From positions 34,902 through 98,901 of the forward strand of contig JAGSGY010000013.1 of assembly GCA_023954855.1 (NCBI GenBank): DNA of 64,000 nt. Reading direction: 5' to 3'. Positions 58,127 through 64,000 of the stretch are shown in pieces; position 1 is the stretch's first letter, and the number at the start of each line of letters is the position of its first letter. The translations under genes and the position numbers were made by a program. The notes under the pieces were generated by a model, which was not told the origin of the DNA, made no database searches, and saw only the letters and a program-made list of their open reading frames with translations. Origin of the DNA: Pseudomonadota bacterium. GTDB taxonomy: Bacteria; Myxococcota_A; UBA796; GCA-2862545.

Positions 58127-59391
58127 ACCGCTGACCAGGCCTTGAACAAGGCCGCCTCCTCCCATGGAAAGACGGCGGTGGCCGGGCTGTTGCGGTGGTA
58201 GCTCGAGAAGCGCCGGGTGAAGCCCTGTGCGTCGGTGTCGAGCGCGGCGTCGATACCCTCTACGCCGTTGAGGATCCGCTCGAAACGCAGCTTGGCGATG
58301 AGCATGGCCGACAGGCGCAGGCCATCCGCGTCTGCCTGAAGCACCGCCTCGCGATGGGGGGCGGGTAGAGCGTTGCCGAGGTCCCTGACCGCTTGGACGG
58401 GGCTCGCAGAGCGCAAGGCGGGGCCGAGTCCGCGTTCGAAGCTGAGTGCGCTTGCGTAGGGCAGCTCGGGCAACAGGGGACGCTCGCGCCGTCGTGGGGC
58501 ACCTTCGCTCGGAACGTCCGAGCAGAGCGTGTTGAGCCGCCGCAGCTCCTCACCGAGGTGGTCGACATCCTCGGGGCCGGCGGTGCCCTCCATGCGTTCC
58601 AGGGTGACCCCCCGTAGCATGGGGCAGTGCGGAAGCACGCGGGTGAGCAGCTCCCAAACCGGCTCCGGCACGCTGCTGTCGTGTGCATCGAGCCACATCG
58701 GGCGCAGGCCTCCTCCCCAGTTGGGGTCGGAGGGTGAGCCTCCTGAGATGTGGATCTCGATCACCCTCGAGAGGTCGAGGTGCGCAATCCAGTCGACCGC
58801 CGAGAAACCGCCGTTTTGCGCCATCGTCCATACGTTGTGCAGATCGAGCAGGATGTGGCTGTTCGCGGCTTGGGCGACCTGCGCTTGAAGCTCCGCCTCA
58901 AGCATCGGGTCACCCCAATGGGCGTAGCTGGCCGACGTCTCGAGGCCGACGGTGGGCACGGCCTTCTGCATAGTGGCAAGTCGCTGGGCGGTGGCCTCGA
59001 CCGTGTTCGCGGTGGGAAGGGCCGGAATCGGGAGGGCGTGATTCTCGCCGGCCCAGGTGAGCCCGTGATGGTCGGTCCACCACGCGTAGTCAAGCGCATC
59101 GGCCGCAGTCCGCTCTGCCCACTGGTGGGTGCGTGCAGTGTCGCTGGGGTCGAGAGTGCACGGTGACAGCGCGACCCCATGCGCGACGACAGGCAGATCG
59201 AAGGCCGCAGCCGCTTCCTGGAACAGCCGTGCGTAGCTATTCGGAACCAGCTGCTTGTTGGCGTTGTGGCGCCACGCGGTCTCGGGTGCGATCTCGATGT
59301 ACTGCACCCCACCACTGCGCAGTAGCTGCACGGCCACCCGGTGAAAGTCGAGATTGGGGTGCAGCGTGAAACCGACTGGAATGCGGCGCAC
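58123..59391 (-). CDS. DUF692/MNIO-family multinuclear iron enzyme with C-terminal extension
   Basis: 422 residues from the GTG at 59391, with GGAGG four bases upstream. The TIM-barrel metal ligands of MNIOs can all be placed: His71 (AHGVALS), Asp107/His108 (WTDHHGLTW), Glu151 (GLETSASY), Asp183/Asn186 (LLDLHNVW; His185 for the usual Asn), His214 (EIHISGG), Asp235/His237 (LDAHDSS) and Glu265 (TLERMEG). MNIOs use two or three irons and O2 to rewrite cysteines in peptides, as in methanobactin. The last 140 residues (FTRRFSSYHRNSPATAVFPW) are outside the barrel and could replace the usual separate partner protein. It is the last gene of a four-gene minus-strand operon. Confidence 0.88.
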   Translation of the reverse strand: MRRIPVGFTLHPNLDFHRVAVQLLRSGGVQYIEIAPETAWRHNANKQLVPNSYARLFQEAAAAFDLPVVAHGVALSPCTLDPSDTARTHQWAERTAADALDYAWWTDHHGLTWAGENHALPIPALPTANTVEATAQRLATMQKAVPTVGLETSASYAHWGDPMLEAELQAQVAQAANSHILLDLHNVWTMAQNGGFSAVDWIAHLDLSRVIEIHISGGSPSDPNWGGGLRPMWLDAHDSSVPEPVWELLTRVLPHCPMLRGVTLERMEGTAGPEDVDHLGEELRRLNTLCSDVPSEGAPRRRERPLLPELPYASALSFERGLGPALRSASPVQAVRDLGNALPAPHREAVLQADADGLRLSAMLIAKLRFERILNGVEGIDAALDTDAQGFTRRFSSYHRNSPATAVFPWEEAALFKAWSAV

Positions 59392-59408
59392 AACGCCTCC
59401 CGGTGTGT

Positions 59409-60095
59409 TTAGACCTCGAAGAAGTAGAGCACACGCACCGAACGGGCTTGCACGTGGCCCATGCCGCAGCCCATCGCCATTCGGTCGGCCTCGCCCTCGA
59501 TGTAGGACCCGCATCCGCCTTGCACGGACCACCGTGAGCCCGGAATGGACTCTTTCACCGCATCGCGGAGTCGTGCCCCCGCTCTCAGTGGGTTGCTCGC
59601 GGCCGGAAGCGCGTTGTCGATGAGCGTCGCGATCGCCGCGATACGCGCATCGATAGAAGCCTCTTCTGGGTCGGGGCCCTGGCGGCTCCAGTCGTGGTCG
59701 TACTTGGGCTGGATGAGCGGTGTCTGAAGCGCGAGGGCTCGGGAGGGGACCTTCGACGGATCGACGAGCACCATCAAGGGCTCGCCCTTCGGGGCGCTTG
59801 GGACCAGGGTGCGCAGATCGCTCATGGTGGCGGCCACAAGCTCCGCTTCACCCAGGCGTGCAAGCGTGGCCTCGGGTCCGTGGTTGAGGAACTCGCCAAG
59901 CGCGCGGCCACGCAGGTACTTCTCGCCGTTGTCTTCGGGGATGACGAACACGAGCATCTTCCTGCCCGAGGCGACCGCTGCTTGGAACACGGCGCTGACG
60001 TTCGAGAGGCGAGTGACGTCGCCGTCGAAGCCGCTGGCGAACGCGGGCAGCAGCAGGGCGGCGAGACTGGTTCCTAGGAATCGACGGCGGTTCAT
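59409..60095 (-). CDS. Tat-exported two-Cys protein A, candidate MNIO substrate
   Basis: 228 residues. MNRRRFLGTSLAALLLPAFA is a twin-arginine-type signal. The middle, with KMLVFVIPEDNGEKYLRG, GEFLNHGPEATLARLGEAELV and GEPLMVLVDPS, is an alpha/beta domain I cannot assign. The C-terminus is the most conserved part with paralogue B: W-x4-G-C-G-x2-I-E-G-x2-D-x6-C-G-M-G-H-V and then LYFFEV. Cys195 and Cys210 are the only cysteines. The DUF692 gene starts 17 bases after its stop. Function unknown; substrate status is inferred. Confidence 0.8.
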   Translation of the reverse strand: MNRRRFLGTSLAALLLPAFASGFDGDVTRLSNVSAVFQAAVASGRKMLVFVIPEDNGEKYLRGRALGEFLNHGPEATLARLGEAELVAATMSDLRTLVPSAPKGEPLMVLVDPSKVPSRALALQTPLIQPKYDHDWSRQGPDPEEASIDARIAAIATLIDNALPAASNPLRAGARLRDAVKESIPGSRWSVQGGCGSYIEGEADRMAMGCGMGHVQARSVRVLYFFEV

Positions 60096-60137
60096 GGTGC
60101 CTCCTCTGACTGCGAGAACGGTGTACTTGGCCGGCGC

Positions 60138-60815
60138 TTACAGCACATCAAAAAAGTAGAGCATCCGCGCGCTCTCGGGCTCGACATGGCCCATGCCGCA
60201 TCGCGCCATGAGAGCGTCGCTCTGCCCCTCGATACGGAAGCCGCAACCGGTCGCCTGCGCCCACTTGGACCCTGGGATGGCTCGAGCCAGCACGCCGGAC
60301 CTCAGGGCTTCCGCTGTCGGTCCTGCATCCTTCGTCTTGGGGAGATGGGTCCGGGCGAGGGTGGCGATGGCGTCGATGCGTTGACGCACCTGTGCTTTGG
60401 AGTCCGTGTCGCCGAACCTGCTCATCGGGGCGAGGGAGGTGTGCAGGCTCTGGGTCTGCGCGGGCACGATACTGGGATCGATGAGCACCATCAGTGGTTC
60501 GCCATCTCCGTGGTGAGGAAGCAACACTCGGACGTCTTCCATGCTCGCCGCGACGAGCTCGACCTCACTCAATCGCGCGATCGCGTCGTCGGGTCCAAAG
60601 TTGAGAAACTCCCCGAAGGTTTGGCCTCGGATGTACTTGTCGCCGTCATCTGCGGGGATCACGAACACCAGTACGCTGCGCCGATTCCTCGCCGCACGGT
60701 GAAAGGCCGCAGCGAGTGCGCTGAGGGATTCGGGTCGGTCGACACCAGATGCGAAGGTGAACAGGACGGCGCTGGCACCCAAGCTGCGAAGCAGGTCGCG
60801 ACGATGCATGCTCAC
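60138..60815 (-). CDS. Tat-exported two-Cys protein B, candidate MNIO substrate
   Basis: 225 residues. The GTG at 60815 overlaps the lipoprotein stop (GTGA) and has GGAGG five bases upstream; an ATG two codons on is possible. The signal MHRRDLLRSLGASAVLF is Tat-like. It parallels protein A along the whole length (LVFVIPADDGDKYIRG, GEFLNFGPDDAIARLSEVELV, GEPLMVLIDPS) and ends with the same motif: GCGFRIEG, RCGMGHV, LYFFDV. Cys191 and Cys206 are its only cysteines, 15 apart as in A. A gene duplication within the operon. Confidence 0.8.
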   Translation of the reverse strand: MSMHRRDLLRSLGASAVLFTFASGVDRPESLSALAAAFHRAARNRRSVLVFVIPADDGDKYIRGQTFGEFLNFGPDDAIARLSEVELVAASMEDVRVLLPHHGDGEPLMVLIDPSIVPAQTQSLHTSLAPMSRFGDTDSKAQVRQRIDAIATLARTHLPKTKDAGPTAEALRSGVLARAIPGSKWAQATGCGFRIEGQSDALMARCGMGHVEPESARMLYFFDVL

Positions 60816-61678
60816 CTCAGCCTCCGGAACTGGCGACCGTCTGGGAAGGCCAAGGTAGACACATCATCGCTGAACGTGAGTCGGGTCGGGCCCGTGAAGT
60901 CGTGAAGGACGACTGTGTCTCCTTTGCTCGTCCAGATCCGCTTGCCGTCGGCTCCGCAGTACGAAGCATCGCCGGCTGCATCGAGAATGATGCAAGCGTC
61001 ACCGTAGGTGTACACCCCGACGTGCACGGGGTTGGCGTACAGGCTGTGGGCAACGGCACCTGTCGCCTTCGCCTTGTTCGGAACCTCCGAACTGGCCCCA
61101 TCCGCCTGGTTTCCGCCACCGAAAGTGAGGGTGATGGCATGCCTGACCGTGGACGTCGATGACTGGCCTACACCCGACGTGTGGAGGGGGCCGAGGGGCT
61201 CCACGGCGCGCTCCGGTGCGTCGATGGGGACTGCTTGGACTTCGAGCACGCCGTCTGGCGCGTCGAGGTCGGAGAGCAACAGGAAGAGATCCTCGGACTC
61301 GAGTAGGCCTCCGGAGAGGGCATCCACCCCGGCTTGGTAGGCCAGTTCTTCTCGCGCATCGGCGTCGGCCTCAACGTACAGAAGGTCGCTGTTGTAGTCC
61401 TCGTCGAGGTAGCCGAACACCAGGTCGTCGGCGGTGATGCGCAACACCTCGCCGGGCCCGAGTGCTACCGAGTGCACGTCTGGTCCCAGGTAGATGGTCG
61501 CTTCGGTGCCTTGCGGAATGATCGTGGGCAAGATGCGTGTTTGATCCACGCCGGCCAACTCGACGGCGTGTCCAGCCTCTCTGGCGGCGCTGTCCATGAT
61601 CACGAACCCGTCCGGGTGGTTGTTCTGGCTGCACGCCGCCAGTGTTGCGAGTGTGAGCGTCGCCCATAGTGGCCGCAT
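60812..61678 (-). CDS. Lipoprotein heading the MNIO operon
   Basis: 288 residues from the ATG at 61678, with GGGAGG upstream. The signal ends TLAAC, lipidation at Cys16. The rest is acidic and beta-rich (DGFVIMDSAAREAGHAVELAG, YLGPDVHSVALGPGEVL, EEDLFLLLSDLDA-like stretches) with two more cysteines, in DACIILD and ASYCGADG, and a C-terminal TRLTFSDDVSTLAFPDGRQ. I recognise no family. Its stop overlaps the start of protein B, so it is part of the same transcript and may be an outer-membrane partner of proteins A and B. Confidence 0.75.
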   Translation of the reverse strand: MRPLWATLTLATLAACSQNNHPDGFVIMDSAAREAGHAVELAGVDQTRILPTIIPQGTEATIYLGPDVHSVALGPGEVLRITADDLVFGYLDEDYNSDLLYVEADADAREELAYQAGVDALSGGLLESEDLFLLLSDLDAPDGVLEVQAVPIDAPERAVEPLGPLHTSGVGQSSTSTVRHAITLTFGGGNQADGASSEVPNKAKATGAVAHSLYANPVHVGVYTYGDACIILDAAGDASYCGADGKRIWTSKGDTVVLHDFTGPTRLTFSDDVSTLAFPDGRQFRRLR

Positions 61679-61751
61679 GTCTGCCTCCCGATGCGTACGA
61701 CCACTCGGCGGGCCGTAGGTTCCGGAAGGGAACGCAACCTGCGTGGATTCC

Positions 61752-62465
61752 TTACAGCTCCAGCGCGCTTTGCACGGCCGCAAGCATGCCGGCGCGGTCG
61801 TGTGGACTTGCGATCGCGAGCACGGTCAGCGCTTCGGCTTCTGCCGTCTTTGCGGTACTTGGGCCGATGACCACCGCTGGAGCCGCGGAAGTGCCCGTTT
61901 GGCGAGCGGCTCTTGCATACCTACGCGCTGACGAGCCCGAGAACAGCGTGACGATGTCGACGCGACCGGCCTCGATGAGCCTCCGGCGCAGACCCGGGGG
62001 TGCGGTGTTTCGGTACACGACGATGTCGGTGAGGTCCGCACCCGCCCGATGCAGCGCGTCGGTGGTCGCGCTGGTGGCGACTTCGGCGCGCGGGTAGAGC
62101 ACGCGCACGCCGGACAGGGGACCTAGCGCCTTCACAAGATCGCGGCCCGTGGCGGTGTCGGGGATGACGTCGACCGGAAGCCCAAGTTGCTCTGCCTGCT
62201 TGGCCGTCGCCGGGCCGACTGCCGCGAATCGGGGCGCTCGAACCGGCTCCCGCCAGACCCGAGCGACGGCGGTTGCGGCCATCGCGCTCGTGAGGAGCAC
62301 CACCTCAGCGGTGACCAATGCGCGGCGCAAGCGGGCGGTGCTCTCTGTGACTAGGGTCCGGGTGATGAGCGGCACGTGCACGGCAGTGCACCCGAGAGCC
62401 TCGAGCTCGGCCATGAAGACTGCGGCATCTTCTTCGGCGCGCGTGACCAGGACCCGCGGCTTCAT
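61752..62465 (-). CDS. hemD: Uroporphyrinogen-III synthase
   Basis: 237 residues. RVLVTRAEEDAAVFMAELEALG opens the HemD fold; LLTSAMAATAVAR, AAVGPATAKQAEQLGLPVDV, VLYPRAEVA and VTLFSGSSARRYAR are the weakly conserved family landmarks. It closes hydroxymethylbilane to uroporphyrinogen III. The ATG overlaps the stop of the acyl-CoA dehydrogenase gene (ATGA), an unusual partner. It is on the opposite strand from hemAC, with the MNIO operon between. Confidence 0.9.
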   Translation of the reverse strand: MKPRVLVTRAEEDAAVFMAELEALGCTAVHVPLITRTLVTESTARLRRALVTAEVVLLTSAMAATAVARVWREPVRAPRFAAVGPATAKQAEQLGLPVDVIPDTATGRDLVKALGPLSGVRVLYPRAEVATSATTDALHRAGADLTDIVVYRNTAPPGLRRRLIEAGRVDIVTLFSGSSARRYARAARQTGTSAAPAVVIGPSTAKTAEAEALTVLAIASPHDRAGMLAAVQSALEL

Positions 62466-63613
62466 GTCACCGGGGCGAGTCGGGAGAGATCCTTGGTGAG
62501 GTTCTTCTGGTGGGACTCGAGGGTTCCACCGCCGATCTCAAGGAGCTTGGCATCGCGCCAGAGACGCTCGACTGGGTATTCACGGCAGTAGCCGGATCCG
62601 CCCATCACCTGCATGGCCCAGTCCGCCACGTTCTTCCCGACGGGGGCCGCGAAGAGCTTTGCAGCGTCAGAGCCAATGCGGTTGCGGTTGTGGGGCCCCA
62701 CGTCCTTCGCGACGTTGTAGGTCAGGCACTTTGCAGCTTCGGTCGCGGCGTATCCGTCCGCGATGTAGCGCTGGATCTGGCCGAAGCGGTTGATCGGCGT
62801 GCCGAAGGCCACGCGCTCTTGTCCGTGACGCACCATGATCTCGACACAGCGGTCGGCGATGCCCACGCTCATGGCAGCGAGGGTGAGGCGCTCGAGCTCG
62901 AGGTTGCGCATCATGTGCGTCAAGCCACCGCCCACCTCGCCGATGACGTTGGCGACGGGCACGCGGCAGTCTTCGAAGATCAGCTCGGACATGGTTGAAC
63001 CACGCATGCCGAGCTTGTCGATGTGGTGCGAGGTGGTGAAGCCGGGGCAGTCGCGGTCGACCAGAAAGGTCGTGATGCGTCCGTCGACCTTGGCGTACAC
63101 GAGGAAGCAGAACCCCTCGCAGCCGTTCGTGATGTACGTCTTGGTGCCATTCATCACGTAGTGCTCGCCGTCGAGCACGGCGGTGGTGGTCATGCCGATG
63201 ACGTCTGTGCCCGCGCCTGGCTCGGTCATGCCCATGCCACCGATCCATTCGCCGCTGATCACCTTCGGAAGCACGCGAGCCTTCTGCTCGGCGTTGGCGC
63301 TCTGGGCGAAGTTGTTCACGAACAGCATGGAGTGTGCGAGGTAGGCCAGGCAGAAGCCGGGGTCGGACTTCGAGAGCTCGTGGTGGACGATCACCGCGGC
63401 GACCGCGTCCAGGCCCGCTCCGCCATCTTCCTCGGGGACGGTGATTCCGAGGAGGCCGAGCTCGCCGAGCTGGCGAAACAGGGGGACGTTGAGCACGCCC
63501 TTTGCGTCAAACTCCGCGGCTTGCGGCTCGACCTCGTTGGCCGTGAAGTCCGCGACCATCTCGCGCAACATGCGGTGTTCTTCGGTCGGATTGAAGAGTT
63601 CGTCGTAGGCCAT
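62462..63613 (-). CDS. Acyl-CoA dehydrogenase, isovaleryl-CoA dehydrogenase-like
   Basis: 383 residues from the ATG at 63613. GMGMTEPGAGTDV and the later MQVMGGSGYCREYPVERLWRD are the family signatures. The catalytic base of short- and medium-chain enzymes (the Glu of Y-E-G-T near the C-terminus) is Gly here (LEIGGGT), but RNLELERLTLAAMS has the Glu used by isovaleryl-CoA and long-chain enzymes, so it should be active. It probably acts in leucine or branched-chain acid breakdown, passing electrons to ETF. Coupled to hemD downstream. Confidence 0.88.
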   Translation of the reverse strand: MAYDELFNPTEEHRMLREMVADFTANEVEPQAAEFDAKGVLNVPLFRQLGELGLLGITVPEEDGGAGLDAVAAVIVHHELSKSDPGFCLAYLAHSMLFVNNFAQSANAEQKARVLPKVISGEWIGGMGMTEPGAGTDVIGMTTTAVLDGEHYVMNGTKTYITNGCEGFCFLVYAKVDGRITTFLVDRDCPGFTTSHHIDKLGMRGSTMSELIFEDCRVPVANVIGEVGGGLTHMMRNLELERLTLAAMSVGIADRCVEIMVRHGQERVAFGTPINRFGQIQRYIADGYAATEAAKCLTYNVAKDVGPHNRNRIGSDAAKLFAAPVGKNVADWAMQVMGGSGYCREYPVERLWRDAKLLEIGGGTLESHQKNLTKDLSRLAPVT

Positions 63614-63659
63614 CGTGTGCTCCGCGGTGCAAGGGCACTTGCCTAACGTGTTGGAGCCA

Positions 63660-64000
63660 CTACATCCGCCCGCGCACGCCGAGATAGCGTGGGCCGAGGT
63701 CAACACGTAGGCCCTGGATGACGTGAATGCCTACGAGGCCGGCCCCCACGCCGGTAAGCGTCCACCCTGTAGCGTTCAGGATGACCGACGTATTGAAGGG
63801 CTGCGGCGTGGTGTAGCTCACGTCTTCGCGCGTGGCGTTGAGGTACGTCGTGGTGCCGAGAGCGGCGCCCGTGGCTGCGATCCCGATGCCCGCAATCAGA
63901 AGGCCCTTCGAGCGCTTTCCGGCGGGCTTCGGCTCCTTCGGCTCCTTCGGCTCCTTCGGCTCCTTCGGCTCCTTCGGCTCCTTCGGCTCCTTCGGCTCCT
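63660..64000 (-). CDS. Membrane protein with Lys-Glu-Pro repeats, C-terminal part (5' end outside window)
   Basis: The frame is open from the right edge to a TAG at 63660-63662 and has no start in the window, so the gene enters from outside. The visible 113 residues begin with at least seven K-E-P repeats, then PAGKRSKG, a hydrophobic helix (LLIAGIGIAATGAALGTTTY), a polar loop, a second helix (GWTLTGVGAGLVGIHVI) and the end VRGRM. Two helices with a charged proline-rich stretch before them suggest a small membrane protein or the end of a larger envelope protein. Function unknown. Same strand as the dehydrogenase gene, 46 bases upstream of it. Confidence 0.75.
   Translation of the reverse strand, partial: EPKEPKEPKEPKEPKEPKEPKEPKPAGKRSKGLLIAGIGIAATGAALGTTTYLNATREDVSYTTPQPFNTSVILNATGWTLTGVGAGLVGIHVIQGLRVDLGPRYLGVRGRM
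63931..64000 (-). repeat. Perfect 9-bp tandem repeat encoding Lys-Glu-Pro
   Basis: Seven identical copies of GGCTCCTTC on the plus strand plus seven bases of an eighth run to the window edge. The array encodes (KEP)n on the minus strand. Perfect identity implies recent slippage, and the copy number continues beyond the window; assembly of such an array may also be imperfect. Confidence 0.95.

Noticed and set aside
62462..63613. Catalytically dead acyl-CoA dehydrogenase (Gly at the usual Y-E-G-T Glu)
   Set aside because: The isovaleryl-CoA and long-chain subfamilies place the base elsewhere, and the Glu in LELERL is present, so activity is expected.

Overview
The window is 64 kb of GC-rich, densely coding bacterial chromosome. 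The gene content fits a Myxococcota or other former-deltaproteobacterial lineage: an AgmX/PglI-type C-terminal domain, a MYXO-CTERM-like Cys/hydrophobic/Arg-rich motif with a CPBP protease elsewhere in the window, a FYDLN-type acidic zinc ribbon, many lipoproteins and a sigma-54 gene. Both edges cut genes. I saw no rRNA, tRNA, CRISPR array, insertion sequence or prophage. The taxonomic call is inference.

Layout. 1-7.2 kb: the end of an FAD oxidase, an NlpC/P60 lipoprotein, a two-domain cyclic-nucleotide-binding protein, a divergent carbamoyltransferase joined to a CPBP protease, and a repeat-rich AgmX-like protein. 7.2-10.6 kb: rimI and a SurA-like gene run leftward; rightward is a lipoprotein cytochrome whose reading frame crosses an in-frame TGA, followed by a P1 peptidase. 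10.6-15.5 kb: an FAD oxidoreductase, tsaD-rsmA, and a PP2C phosphatase-M23 peptidase pair. 15.5-29.9 kb: secA, then rpsB-tsf, pyrH-frr-uppS-cdsA-rseP-tsaB and an Usg-like gene, a large surface-type fusion protein, truA and the FYDLN gene. 30-36.5 kb: an Asp-box lipoprotein, rplM-rpsI, pyrG, rpoN-hpf. 36.6-45.1 kb: metK and TCA-cycle genes (sdhCAB, citrate synthase, sucCD). 45.1-54.7 kb: a pilus-N-domain lipoprotein, ndk, an AckA-PduL fusion, a beta-propeller protein, a GH57-like protein, LysR and a CDF transporter. 54.7-64 kb: thioredoxin, ccsA-hemA-hemC, a four-gene DUF692 (MNIO) operon, and acyl-CoA dehydrogenase-hemD.

The two strongest leads are these. (1) At 8379-8381 a TGA sits in frame exactly where relatives are expected to have the second Cys of a PCGC motif. 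It is followed by a hairpin whose GGUCUG lies at positions 22-27 counted from the U of UGA, the register of the E. coli fdhF SECIS. I annotate a selenocysteine-containing tetraheme lipoprotein, 8214-9773. (2) At 58123-61678 a DUF692/MNIO-family iron enzyme is encoded with two paralogous Tat-type secreted proteins and a lipoprotein. Each paralogue has only two cysteines, spaced 15 residues apart in a conserved C-terminal motif, which makes them good candidate substrates for cysteine modification. Other points of interest are the AckA-PduL fusion, an internal MYXO-CTERM-like segment that runs into a second signal peptide and a barrel-like domain, an Usg-like gene lacking the catalytic Cys, and a GH57-like protein that appears to lack both catalytic carboxylates.
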